This document shows positions 44,641 through 57,945 of a stretch of DNA of 64,000 bases, in pieces. Position 1 is the first letter of the stretch. The number at the start of each line of letters is the position of its first letter. The position numbers were made by a program, and so were the translations under genes. The notes beneath the pieces are model-generated. The model was not told the origin of the DNA and made no database searches. It worked only from the letters and a program-made list of their open reading frames with translations. The stretch spans positions 28,614,501 through 28,678,500 of the forward strand of contig OX327690.1 of assembly GCA_946807835.1 (NCBI GenBank), in the 5' to 3' direction. This DNA is from Ailanthus altissimus (lineage: Eukaryota > Streptophyta > Magnoliopsida > Sapindales > Simaroubaceae).

Positions 44641-45560
44641 CCAAATGAAATGCAAATGAAATTCAAATTAGTTTGGAATTAATGCATTTGTATATAAAGT
44701 GAAATGAAATTCAAAATTCATAATTGATTTAGTTTTTTAGGTTTTACATTTTGGGAGCCAATTCAATTTGAGAAATTGAAATTGTTTGTTTTGTGTTTTA
44801 AGTGTTAGAACAACAAAACAAATTGAATTAATGGTTACTAAATGTAATAACTAAAAACAAGATTTGTTTTATTTATTCAAGAGTTGAATAAAAGGAAAAA
44901 CAAATTTAATTAAGTTAAATGGTTTAACTTTGAAAAATGTTTAAGAGTTAAACACATATGCTGGATTAAGATGCTGCCATTCTAGACAATCAAACCCACC
45001 CTTGTTGATTGCTAGAATTGATCAAAGATTCATTTCATGGTGGACTTCAAAGAAAATTAATCCAAAGGCTTCATTGGTGATATTTCTCAATCTCGAATTT
45101 CAGATTAATCAAATGTTATTTTCTGTGTTCATTGTATTCAATCTTCCGCTGTGCACATGTATGTATGAGATATGTATATTGTTTGTATAATGAACACAAA
45201 CCCACATGCAAGAACCCTAAGTTTTATTTGTACCACCCTACACCACATAACCCAACATATTAGTGCATGTGAGAGGACTCACCAATGATCAGGGTGAGAG
45301 TTTGGCTCTTACCTTCGAGCATAAGCATTATATACGTGTAATTTAAACCTCACTTGTACTATTTCTCTCATACAGTATGTCACCTACGAGTGACATTTGG
45401 CTCATTATATGATATGTGATATGAAAGTCCTACTAAATAGTAGTTGAGTGATGGTATTCCTATTATATGTTTTAAAAGAATGTGTAAGTGCTTACCTTAT
45501 ATGTGATTTGATGAGATTATGATTTTGATTTATCACAGTATATCATACGTATACATTGTG

Positions 45561-48370
45561 TGACAGAACCCGACCTAAAATCCTATAATGTGGACCTAGG
45601 TAGGCCCTGTTGGGCACCCCATCAAAACACTTCCCAAAGTCCGCTATCAACCCTAGAAAATTTCATAAGGCGAAGCCTAAAATTCCTCTTAATTTTTGTC
45701 TGATATATTTTCATAAACACGAAAAAAATTTAAATTTTTCTTAAAATTTTTGGATTAAAATAGACAGAGTTTCCCCTGTTTTTCTAAAAATATATATTTC
45801 ATAAACCTGCAGAAAATACACTCTAAATATTTTTCACATCTCTCATCTGTAAATAGGACCTCCCGTCCCTTCCCAAATAAATCAACACATGCATTCATGA
45901 TCATACTTCAACAAACATCCATAGCAAGAAGGCCAACCATTTCAAAAATGCATAAATATTCATTTTAGCTCTAAAATCTATTATGCATACTATACAACAC
46001 AAAACTAAATATGATACATATATATGCACTAACTGTATACATATAGCTCTGTACATGCACAGGAGATCGTCGTAGATCTGACCTACTACTAATCCACAGG
46101 AGAAACTGTAGGTTGTACGCTGCTAGCTGTACCTGGGGGGAAAATAGAAACACCAAAAATAAAGTGTGAGTTGATAAACTCAATGAGTGGATGAGAAAGC
46201 TGAATAATTATGGAAACATACTAAAATTTCTAAAAGTATGAAAAACTGTTCTAAATCGTTTCTAAATCTCAAATACTGGTAAAACTCTACCGAGCGGTTT
46301 TCTTTATTTAAAATTTTTAAAACTTAATAGATTACTGCTGAAATCTGTAAAAATTATTAACAAACATTTTCATTTTCTAAAAAAAAAATACATATCTCAT
46401 ACAATTGTTTAAAACTTCCGCTCGATTTTAGTCTGTCTAAAAAGCACCAATAGCTACCCTAATGCTGGACCCACTCGTCGACGTAACCGATAAACTGAGT
46501 CGGTCACAGGGCGGTCTCCGTTAGCAACAACCACTGTGGTCAATCTGATAAACTGATAAATCTGAGACATCTCACTGTCTATGTGGCGGAATATACATCG
46601 CAGACATATAGCGAGACAACACCCCATAGTATAAGCGACTCACAAACTCGACACCCCGACTCCCTGGAGTTAACAGTACTCAACCCAATTGACTGACCTG
46701 TCCACGCATACGAGATGTACCGGCCGGGTCTATACTATCCCCACAGGGATTTGAATCTGATAGTTGATAACTGATAAATGGGGTATCACTGGCCTTTAAA
46801 AACTGATAATATTCTAAAAATTATTTCTTATTGCTGAAAAATAAATCTCTAAATTGTAGAAAATAATGAACTGTAATTCTAAAATTTTACAGTATTTTCA
46901 AACGATAAATTTTCAATTCTCATTATCTCAAAAATATCAAATAAAATATCACTATGTTTTCCTTAATTCTTAAAAATTATGTAACTTGAGTAAATTACCT
47001 GAAACAGCAATATTTAAATTAGAAAGTACATAAATACTAATAATTTAAAATAAATTGCATTTAATTTCTTTTAATCGCTTTCCCCCTCAGCAACTGTCCT
47101 TTGCTAAAGTTTATTTTTTTGGCTTGTTCTTTCACCGGTTTTGACCTTCGACACCTACAAAGCATAAAGTATGCTTTAGCTCCCCTTAAAATGATAAAAT
47201 TACCAAAATACCCCTAGTGCACATTTTCGGCTACCACCCAAAATTCCTTTCTAAATTTACAATTCTTCCTCCAACAATCTCAATTTTTGCACAAACTACC
47301 ATTTTTTTTCAAAGGGGTCCATAATCCCTTATAATTTTCTTTGGACATAATTACCCATAATCTTTGTCATAAATGACTATTATGTCCCTATCCTAACTTT
47401 GATTTTCACCCATCAAAACTCATCTTAAGGGTCCTAGAATTCATTACCCTCAATTTTTGCTAATTGTAATTCATTACCCTCAATTTTTGCTAATTGTACT
47501 TGTACCACTAAAAATCCCAAAATAGTCAAAATGACCCAAATAGGATTTTACCATTTTTTAAATTTCTTTTTACCTATGGTCTTGTCTACTCCCCAAATTC
47601 ATTCTAATGCCCTAAATTTATTCAATTGAAGTCAAATTATACAAAAACCCTAATTTACTATTCTAGAGTTTGGAATTCTCACCTTTTTAAACAAATTTAC
47701 CCTTAATCCACCATTGAATCTTGCTTAGGCACTTGAAAACAACTTGAATTTGGTGTGGATTCCTTGATTTGGCTTAGAAATTTTATGGGTTTCACTGTTT
47801 ATCTTCTTCCCCTCTCTTGGCCGAAATTCTCTCTCTCTCTCTTTTGTTTTTTTTTTCTTAACAATTCTTGAAATTAAACACTTGGCCTTTATATATAAAC
47901 CAAAAAATTGCATAACGGCTCTCCAAGACATGCCTAATTACCATTTAGGCCTCCAATTAAAAAGCCTTTGATTAGTGGCCAATAATTTAATAATTATTAC
48001 TAATAACTAATAAAATATAATATAATAGACTAATATATACAATTGTCCCAATTTGATTGGTCCATGTGTCTTAAAATACAAATCATTATCCAACAAAAAT
48101 GACTTGCTTAGAGTGTGATGCTTACACCAAAATTATTGGTACAAATATTGAATTTTCACTACTTAGTCAACCAAAAATTTTCTAAAAATATTCGGAGAGC
48201 ACCCAACGCCAAAATTGGCTATGAAATTACCCAATTTAGTCTATTACGGTTCACATAAATACTTTAAAAAAATGTTCCGAGAAGGGTCAAAATCTGAAAC
48301 TTCTACGGTTCTCTAATTGTCAAATACAAAAATTCTAAGTATTTGACTATTTATGAGAACCGAGCATTAT
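45561..48370. mobile_element. Nested LTR-like insertion 2, about 2.8 kb
   Basis: Foreign sequence splitting the family B LTR between acattgtg (45553-45560) and tgtatatatatg (48375 onward). It begins TGACAGAACCCGACC (or TGTGACAG two bases earlier), a common start for plant Gypsy-type LTRs. A near duplication, attgtg against attatg, flanks it, so the TSD is imperfect and the end (48370 plus or minus 5) is uncertain. Inside are a pyrimidine tract (47825-47860) and no coding domains. Confidence 0.6.
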
Positions 48371-48815
48371 ATTATGTATATATATGTATTTTTATTTTGA
48401 TATATAAAAAACTAATATGCTTATTGATTTTTATACTCATTATAGTTTATAGTGATTTCAGGTAAATAAAGTACATGTGTACTTAGCGAATTTGGTAAGG
48501 CTTCTGCTATCCCTTGGGTTCCCTAAGTTGCTGAGTATTTTATTTGTGGACACGTGGTTTAAGATATTTGATTTGTCCATGTTAAATAAATACTTATGTA
48601 TTATTTTATTAGGTATGGTTGTATTTGATTTATGTTTCACCAAGTATGGTCCACGAGTGAAACTTTGTGTTGAACTTACTAGTAACTTGCTAAGGATTCC
48701 TATGTTGAATTTAAGTTTGAAATTTTTATGCAATATTAATTATGAGTGTACATTATTGAATGAGTGTAAGTTATGTCGTGTGTCAGATCTTTTGGGTTTA
48801 GGGCGTGACAAGAGT

Positions 48816-48920
48816 AAAGGTTGAAAAACAGCTACCCTGCTCGGTTATACTCACTACTCCTAGGGCTGGCCAGAACAATGGTCTAACTTGGCTACCTACT
48901 CAATTAGACTTCAAACAAGG
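48816..48920. repeat. Minisatellite-like repeat, right part
   Basis: Continuation of the unit seen at 40495-40659: ggccagaacaatggtc followed by ggctacctactcaatt. Its presence on both sides confirms that the LTR between entered an existing array. Confidence 0.6.
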
Positions 48921-50440
48921 AGAAATAATCCATGCTTATATCAAGTAGAGGAATGTCAAAATATGACTATCTTGAAAATCAAAAGATGCTTTTAAAACAG
49001 ACTTAACTTATAAGAGATGTAGAGAGTTATGGATAAAGTCAAACTTATCAAGAAAAAATTTCTAAACCCAATGACCATTCCTAAAATTATGATATAAATC
49101 TTACTAAAGCAATAAATATTCTACAATTTTAAAAAAACTCTGATAGTAGAATTTCAAAAAGGAATGTCCATGATGCTTCCATATTTAAAAAGAATTTTAA
49201 AATTGTAAATAAAACCCACATCCCTATCCTATAAATAAAATATATTGAAAAGATCACATAATAATAGTTATCAAAATAACTCTTAAAATCATTAAGTTAA
49301 TGCTAATAGTGAACCTTATGATCACTTACATGAAAACATAAAGAAGACGCTCAAAAGCATATAGCAAAAAGTTATCTTATTCTTTTTTTATTATTTTGTT
49401 TTACTTTTTTTTTTTACCCTTTGTTAATTTAAGGATTTGAGTATTTATACCGAAAAACTTTCAATGCAACCTTATGTTTTATTTAATCGTGGGATTCTCA
49501 TCGGATGCAATAGTTATGAAGGGAAAGAGTGGTCTAATTGGTTCAAATTTTTTATCATATTCTTGTCATCCTAACTCAACTTTCCAACAATCAAAAACTT
49601 TAACTAATTAACTCCTAGGTTATCAAATTTTAGAGCTAATATAATCATTTACAAATCAACATAATAACATTTTAAAGATAATGATTTAAATAATTTATAT
49701 ATATATATATAACTAAATTGTTTAATTTCACATTTAATAATTAATATAAATCACTCTTAGTAGTCATTTATTAACAAATAATTTAACATATAATAATTAT
49801 AAATGACTAATGAATACCTACTAACAGATTAAATAATAATATATTAAATAAATTAATAAATAATTAAATGTTTTTAAAATAGAGTTGTGCGGGAGCACAT
49901 GACCTTGATGGCGCAATAAAAAGTTACCGCGTAATCGCAATAGTTAGTTATTGCATAGGGGCGATAACTTTTTATCAACTTGGCACGATAATATTTCTAT
50001 CGTGTTGTCGGCGTGATAAGAGAGCTATCGCTCTGCAATCCTAAAGAGTTCTATCACCATTTTTATTCAAATTTTGTCATCAACACTACATTTTCATGTC
50101 ATGTACTCATCATCTCAATCAAATATATACAAGCATCACAATAGAAGTTACCTCATTTTACCGCCAACCGTTCAAATATATACATGCATCACAATAAAAG
50201 TTACCTCATTTTGACGCCAACCGTTCAAAATTGTTGCCGGTTTAAATCCACCAAAGAGTTGCAATATGAAATAGACAATAAATAACTTAGATCAATATAT
50301 GGAAAGGGAAATTGAATTTGAAGGCATTTATATCTATGTTTTATTTTTATTTTTTTTATGATAAAAATTGCAAATATTTTAAATTGGTTAAATTAGATAA
50401 GTACCCTAAAAAAAAAAGTAGCTGTTTATAAAAAATTTTC
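48921..50440. other. AT-rich intergenic stretch
   Basis: No gene recognised. At 49885-50045 short gcgataac/atcgc words recur, resembling 37205-37310 (both open gtgc..ggagcac), so a small dispersed element is likely. Around 50100-50230 a ~65-bp unit with ttcaaatatatacaagcatc and ttacctcattttaccgccaacc is partly duplicated. Confidence 0.45.
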
Positions 50441-52620
50441 AATTACTCTAGCAAATATAATGTACTTGAACTAAAATGTCTTCAGCTTTACTTTTCTCTC
50501 ACCCCTTAAATGATAAGATGAGTGGAAGGCATCTAATATCTTGGCTTATTAATCACACGATGTTGAAGTACATTATTATAGCAAAGCCTGAGACTTAGAG
50601 ATTTGGATTGTTTTTTTTTTTTTTTTAAATGGAGGAATTATAATATTTTTATTAATATTTTTATAACACTTGAAAATAGGGGGTCGAATTCAAATAGAGA
50701 TACGAGACTTTAGGAGGTGTCAGCCCCATGCTCATTCGAATTATCTTTTGATTAGTAGATTATAAAAGAAAATGATTCACAAAAAACTATTAAGAATCTT
50801 GCAAAAATGATTCACACAAAGTACTCGCGATTATATATAAAGAATGGAACCAAGCTAATTTATCAGATTGTCTTACTTGGATTGCAACTATTCTCATTCT
50901 GGCGTACGTGGATAACATCTGGTGGATCCTTGTTCATCTTCATACATGCCAGCAATTGATCAACGACTAAGGCCCAATTCCCAAGGACATACACTATTTA
51001 TTTTTAGTTTTTAATTTTTTTTTTAAAAAATAATTTCTAAAACAAATTATTTTATTCAAAAATATTAGGATGGGCTGGGCGATCGTGGACCCTGAGTTTT
51101 GCGCACCCCATCAAATGCTGGTGTTTTGTGGTCCATAAAATATTTCTTATGAAATGATTCGCCCTGTGAAATTCTGCAACATAGATAGCGGTCGGTTGCC
51201 TCTGCGTTCTAAACTCTTTCTAAAATGATTTTTTTAAACTAGATTTTCACATTTTTTATTATTCTAACTTATTTTTTTATATATAATTTTATTTATTTCA
51301 CTTATTTTTAATTTAAAATATAATTTTTAACTCATTTTTAACACAAAATAATTTTTTTTCTAAAATTACTAAAAATCAACTATTTTTAAAATTTTAAATA
51401 GTGAACATACTTTGCAAAATTTGATTTACACAATGTCAATTTTTAAATCTTTAATTTAACTGAATTTGTTAAGAAAATTTTGTACTTAGAGAGAGAGTTA
51501 TTTAACTTGTTTATTGCTAAGGGGGTATAACGGTCTGAATTATTTGTTTTTAACTAATAAAGAATAATCAATTAAAAAGTTACTTTAAAAAATATTTATA
51601 AAATTAAAGGATTGTTTTTAAAAAATTTCCAAAATATTACAGGCGGTACAAAGGAATTTGGGGCCTTAAGCGATTCTAAAATTTGAGCCTTAACGAACAA
51701 AATTTCATTTTTTCTCTTTTTTTTTTAACTTTTTTTTAAAAAATATTATATCCCAATACATATTTTCTAGTGGACTTTTTTCTATACATTGCAAATAGAT
51801 TTAACACAAAACAATTAATAACATGCAAAGAAATAGAATAACTTTATTTTTTTAAAAAAAGGGGGTAAGAAAAAATAATATACTACTTAGAAATAGAATA
51901 ACTTTATTTTTTTTTTAAAAAAAGGGGATAATAACAACTACTTAGAAATAGAATAACTTTATTTTTTTTATAAAAAAAAGGGGTAAAAAGAAAAATAATA
52001 TACTAAAAATGACAACTAATTAAAAATAGTTAGAATGATAATAGTGCAATGTGAAAATAGAGGGACTCTTATTTATAAGAGTTTAGAAGTAATGCAATTA
52101 CATTAGTTTATTCTAATGTTCAATGAAAAATATGAAGATTAATTTTAGAAAGTGACATTAATTAAAAGAGTTTTAGTGCTCAATTGAAAAACTAATAGCC
52201 AATTTTGAAAATTAGATCCAACATTAATTAGATTTCTTTGTTAAGAGAGAGATAATATTTAATACAGTTATTTTTTACATATATTGTAAAATATATAAGT
52301 ATTTAATTTATTGGGACCACTTTTTTTTAAAGAAATAGGATTTTATTTTAAAAAATAACGTTAATTAGCTAAAGTATTATTTTGAAAGTTGCGTTAATTA
52401 TAGTTATGTTATGGGATTTAAATTTATTATTAAAATAATTTAAAAAGATATACATATACAAATTAAAGGATCTACCTTCCCAAAAAAAAGGAGTATAAAA
52501 TAATTTAAATCCATTTATAAATCAATGAAGTCCTAAACCACCGTCTAAGTTGCTTAGGAGAGAGCTGCTATTGATTATATGGCGACACAAAATTGCCCCT
52601 TTTAAATTAATTTGAAAATA
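50441..52620. repeat. Duplicated block, right copy
   Basis: 50445-50965 matches 31095-31500, and 51620-52620 matches 33180-33990 (shared words include agagggactcttatttataa, gttagaatgataat and ttagaagtaatgcaatta). The order and orientation are the same in both copies. The left copy carries the extra GC-rich array and a dispersed repeat between its halves. Inside the right copy, the phrase tacttagaaatagaataact occurs three times at 51880-51960. Confidence 0.75.
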
Positions 52621-55600
52621 AACATACATTTGGCTATGTGATTGGTATTATGGACTAATCACTTCTTCTTTTTTTAAACTTTTTTTGAAAACGATTTGTC
52701 TTGAAATTTTTTAAAATTTTGAGATAAGCCCTAATTTTCGTCTCTTATATAATTTAATATTGTTTTCAATTAATATGAATTTTGTAACAAAAATTCGGGT
52801 GAATTTCCTTCTAATTCAGACATTCTCAACCTCTAATTTAAACAAATAAATACTTTTAAAGTATTTTCTCACTCATGCAAACTCCTAAAACCTCTTTTTC
52901 GCTTAAAAATAAATTATACCTCGACCATATTAGTTCTTGGCCTCGGGCCTTAATTTTCTTTATCAAAGATGCTTTCGCACTTAGTACCATAATTAATAAC
53001 TATAATATCCAAGAGCATCAATACACAAAATTAAATAATTTATCTACAAATAATTCTATTAAAAAATAATATGAGTATATCAAGTTAAAAAATAAATAAC
53101 TTCTTAAACAACTGCCTGACTTCGTTTTTAAATTTAAACTCTGACAGAGTTTATAATTTTAAAAAATAGTCCTCATAACATATACATAAATATGTAAAAT
53201 TTATAAATGAGATTTATTTTATTATATATATTTTTTGTAAAAATAAATTACAAAAACTAATTTTTAACTAAAACATATCGAGTTGCTATATAAAATTATT
53301 AATTTTCTTAATCGTTGTATATAAATAATAACTAGATCACTAATAATATTGACATTGTAAATCTATAAACTCAATTATAAAAATTTGAAGCTGATGACAT
53401 ACCTTTTCTTAGTTGATCATAATTAATACATATGATACTTAAAATATAATGTAAATAAATAAAAATTTACAAAACCACACTAAAAAAATACTCAAAAAAA
53501 AAATTTCGTTGTACTGAAACACTTCTTAAATATAGCATTTGACATACATACGAGCATTATTTTTAATCCGAAAAAGATAAAGCGGCCAAACAAAGCTCAA
53601 CGCTACTTTATATGCACAAACGGATCCTAAAAATCTTAATCTCCTAAAAATTTTAATCTAGTATCATTTAATGATTTAAAAATTAATACTTTTATGCATG
53701 TGAATATAATATAACATTTTATAAGTTAACATATTTTTTATATCAAATATTATCTTTTCATGTCAAGCATCTTGTCTGCAATAGAGTTCCTACTAAAAAA
53801 GAATAAATATATACTACTATAAGAAAAAAAATCATAAAAAGATTTGACACGTAAATAAACCACTTACTAATTCTAATCATCCAACAAATCTCAATCCATT
53901 AACTTAGGCAAATTAAATCTATATTCACAATCATGCTAAAATTTGGTACAACTCTTCTACCTTAATTGATTATAATCCTACTTACAACCTATAATAAATT
54001 CTTATGAAAATACCTACTATCAATTACTCTTCCAACGTAAGTTTGCTTGAATATAATATTAATACCTCAAGCAACCCAAATTATTCAAATTCATTAACAA
54101 ACAACTCGATTACAATTTCAATTTTAAAAATTATATTACTATCTAAAACACCTAATATTGATAGCCGCAAAAATATTTTATCAAACGCCAACTCAAACAA
54201 TAAGAATTATATATTATCTATCAAAATATCAACAATAAGAATTCTAAGTCATCAACATACCAAATATAGAAAGTTATTTGAATTTAAGTTTCTCAACTCA
54301 TATCATCAACTCAATCTCTTTAGATTTTTTTTTTTTTTTGATACACATTGCTGTTAATATTACATCAAATTATATTATTATAGATATTTCATCAGATTAT
54401 ACAATTGGGATCATATCATTGAAAATATCACTTTATTTTATTATGCATACCCCATTCAAACAATAAAACCCCAAAAAGTGAAGGAATAATTACAATATTT
54501 TAGTATCTATTAGAACTCAAACTCCTGACTTAGGTAAAAAAAAATTGCAGAGGATTTTCCACTGAAACAAATGCTTAAGTGCGATCTCTTTGTATTTAAA
54601 CTCTCATAAACAAGAAGTAAAACAAAAATAAAATGATAAAAAATTGAAATTAACTCTTAAGCTTAAAATTGGGTTTTTTAAACTTAAAACCCTCTTTTAT
54701 ATTAAAAAAGATAATCACCCAACAAGAAATTAGAGTGCCAAACTTTTATTAGGTGTTGTAAACTCGTCCTTTGAAGTCAAAACACACCTTCTTTTTCTAA
54801 TCTCTCTTTAAAATTAAGGGTAGTAATATGAGTCACAATTCGTTTACCTAATTCGAATTTAATAAATACGAATCAAGAAAAATTATTTATATATTAAATT
54901 AATAGAATATAAATTTTTGAATAATTAAATGAATTCAAATTAGGATTTGAACACTCTAATTCACCCATTCGTTTGCAATTGGTTAGTATTTACATTATTG
55001 AATTAGAAGAATATAAATAAGACATAAATTCATTTATATTCGTATAAGATTAGAATTTAAAATTTTACAATTTATTAATTTTGTAACAACTAAATGTAAA
55101 ATATAAAAATAGCAAATAATTAAGATTTAAGAAACCTACAAATAAATTACAAAACAAAAAAAAATGTATTATGAATTGTTAATAAATTATTTTCTTAATA
55201 TAAATTAAATTTTTTATCAAATAAAAAATTAATAAATTTTGAATTTTATTTATATCGAATTTGGATATCTACATCAAATACGAATTAGACAAATTGATTA
55301 AAAAAATAAATCAATTCATTTGTTATAAATAAAAATAAATCGACCACAAATTTAGGTTACTGAATTTACTAAGGTTTTGTTATACCTTTGTTTATCATTT
55401 TACCATCCCTATCTAAAATTTTAACACTTCAATCTCCATTAAATTGTAAAACTCACAATAATTTAGGGCACTAGTTCACTCATAAACTTTAGCCATACTC
55501 TTAAAACACAAAAAGACTTTCTTAATTTTTTATTAAAAGAAAAAGGACTATTGCGAAATTTGCCAAAACCCCATTTCCTTTTCTTTCTCACTTTCTCGGC

Positions 55601-56313
55601 TCTTTTGGTGCAAGAAATGAAGAACCACTTTTGCTTTTGTCTTTTATTTTTTACCTTTAAGGTTTTAAAATTTGGATTCTATACTAACTTTGTATAACTT
55701 ATGGCCTAATTAATAAGATGTTCTTGATGCCTGGGGTTGTTTTCATTATATGCCGAACGATAATTAATAAATGGGTCATTTTATTTTTCTCCAAATCATA
55801 TGTAGCACTAATAGCTTTTTGCATAAGAGACATCCAATTGACATATAGAAACCCCAGCAGTATCATATTTCTAGAATAGCCCCCAAAACATTAATAATAA
55901 TAATAATAATAATAAATGCAACCCCATATTTCAATATTCAGTCATTATGTACATTACCATTCATCCATTGTCAAATAAGAATGACTACAAACTTGGTCAT
56001 ATTTCCACATTAAACAATACACAATCACCTAACTTTCCAATTGCTAATGCTAACTACCTATAAATATGCGTCCTAAAACCCAAGTCACAGAAGAACATGA
56101 TTTTCAAGAAAGAAAGGATGCGCAATTAGCTAGCCTATAAAATTTATGGCACACTTTTTGATGCAGGTTCCTTCAGTGCTGCAATGTAACATATATAACC
56201 AGTCACTTTCACTTGCATGAAGATGAAGGAAAGGCATCAAAAAGTAGACAAAAGTGAAAATCATCATCAGTAACAACACATTAAATAAGAGAATATATAT
56301 GATTCTGAAAACA
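52621..56313. other. AT-rich intergenic stretch
   Basis: No gene recognised. Open frames at 52875-53069 and 54004-54466 are low-complexity Asn/Ile/Ser translations of AT-rich DNA. At 54840-55340 words like cgaatt and gaattcg recur with inverted symmetry, as in a small DNA transposon. An (AAT)n run lies at 55890-55916. The last 200 bp would contain the b561 3' UTR. Confidence 0.45.
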
Positions 56314-57945
56314 CTAGTCAAACAAATTCCTTAGTGCATTGCGCTTTCCACATGGTTCAGGCAAGAACAACTTTTCATTGTTTCTTTCAGAAATCACTTG
56401 AGCAGAAGCACTAGCTGCTGCCTCCGAATTATTGCCTAAGATCACTCCTTGCTTTCGTATATACTCCCATTTGTCTTGAAATAGGTAAGAGAAAGCTATG
56501 AAAGAGATCTCAGCTGTGAAAAGTATAGTCCAAATTGTAGTGCTTCTTGATGTTTTATTATGGTAAGCTTTTAAGCCTGTGTAAATGTTGATAATCCCCA
56601 CAAGAGAAATTGCTGTTCCAAGTAGCCAGTGCACAAGGAACCATGTACTTCTTCTTTTATTTCCTCTGCAAAAATGAGAAAATATTACAGCAAATCGATG
56701 CCAAGATCTTAACTTTGATTTGGTTAATTTTCATCAACTAATATGTTGGTGAAAAAAGTTAGGTTCCGTTTTGTGAGAAATCAAATGGATTTACCTAGGA
56801 GGCTTGAAAAATCCAATCGAGGCTTGCATCCACATGGCAGCATAAAGTGCCAGACCTAAACGTTGGTGGTTATTATTGAATGAATTTTCGAAGTTCTTGA
56901 TGGACATGATAGCTCCAACAGTTGCTAATAGCAGTGAAAGTATCTGTTGATACAAAATGCAAATTTGCACCATTATGAATTAAGAAAAGGAGAGAAAAAC
57001 AATTTTAAGAAAAAATACCCATAAATTTCTTGTCTCTTTTTCCCTGTTGGCTATCATATTTTTCACATCGAGTATATGAACATAAATTGAGTAATTGACA
57101 AGGACAAGTTGCGTCTACATTTAGCATCACACAAACCAGTAAAGAGATAGCACCATGATTATGTATTTGCAATAGCTAGAAGTAAATTAATAGCATAATT
57201 GATCACTCCCTTTTTTTTTTTTTGCTATTCATGAAGTATTAATTTACCATCAACATGGTTAGTTAATTATATTGGTTTCAAGTTAACTACATCAAACAAA
57301 TAGTTATAGAATACTATTTTTAATAAAAAGAAAAACAGAAGGTGATGGACACAATCATTAAAGCTATAGTGGCTAGAATCATGGTGAATTAGAGCAATAT
57401 CAGGATTCATGATAACAACTTGGAACTCTAAAATGAGAGTGGTCTTTAATTATGTTGAATTTCCTAACAATAATCTTCTTCTTTTTCATCTTTCTTTTGC
57501 AGAAGAACAAAGAAGAGCATACCTGGAAAATAACGTGGAGATAAAAGAAAGCCCTAGCTTTTCTCCCATTTTCCTCTCTGTTGGACATTCTTATAGTGAG
57601 TATCCCAATAGGCATTAAGAAACCCATAGAAGCCCATAAGAGAAGGCCGTGAACTGCAACATGAGATATCATCCGTGGACTTAACTGCAAGAAAAATGAA
57701 ACGTATATGTAGTAACCCTAATTCAGAGAAAGGAGAATCAGCATTAAAGAAAAACTAGAGACTGAAACAGTCATAAAAGCTTCATTTGCAGAAAATTTGG
57801 TTACCTCATTTAGATTTTCTTTTATGTTCTTGTGATTGCTGGATTGGCTAATCAACTCTTCATGGGAAAGACACCCAACAAATTGTAGAAGAAAAACATA
57901 AAATGCAGGGATAGTGAAAGATGAAACAAAATGAAGCATTTGCAT
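56314..57945 (-). CDS. Cytochrome b561-type transmembrane protein (no DOMON domain seen), 4 exons, 267 aa
   Basis: Exons on the minus strand: 57945-57805, 57684-57523, 56943-56795, 56665-56314 (TAG stop), all GT–AG and in phase. The protein starts with a hydrophobic signal-like stretch (residues 1-27), followed by a cytochrome b561 core of several membrane helices. Heme-ligand candidates are His55/His59 ([12 protein letters not shown]), His97 (FYLHVIFQ), His127 (NNNHQRLGL) and His163 ([10 protein letters not shown]), spaced as in the family. The C-terminal 45 or so residues are soluble, Ser/Ala- and charge-rich. Family members pass electrons, usually from ascorbate, across a membrane. The protein resembles the plant b561-only group related to DOMON-b561 (CYBDOM) proteins but lacks the DOMON domain. 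The membrane it sits in and its electron acceptor are unknown. The 5' leader contains a (GA)n tract. Confidence 0.85.

Larger units (their letters stand above)
42508..45257. mobile_element. Nested LTR-like insertion 1, 2750 bp, TSD TATTA
   Basis: Starts TGTTAGAGTG and ends CATAACCCAACA, with TATTA at 42503-42507 and again at 45258-45262. Both sides continue the family B LTR. Near the right end, ttccgctgtgcacatgtatg resembles the region close to the end of many plant Copia LTRs. No coding domain is seen, so it is probably a solo LTR. Its first 570 bp consist of three tRNA-derived modules, described separately. At 44275-44640 it has a dense run of ggttaa/ttaacc words. Confidence 0.75.
40660..48810. 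mobile_element. Solo LTR, family B, inverted copy, interrupted by two nested insertions
   Basis: Starts tgtagtaacc and ends gggcgtgaca, the reverse complement of the ends of the LTR at 27098-29952. The flanks are agagt at 40655-40659 and again at 48811-48815, a perfect target-site duplication. LTR sequence is present at 40660-42507, 45258-45560 and 48371-48810, and the intervening stretches are foreign. Compared with the other copy, about 200-250 bp near the right end are missing. Confidence 0.85.

Noticed and set aside
54004..54466. 117- and 62-codon open frames rich in Asn, Ser and Ile
   Set aside because: Low-complexity translation of AT-rich DNA, without domain or neighbouring exons.
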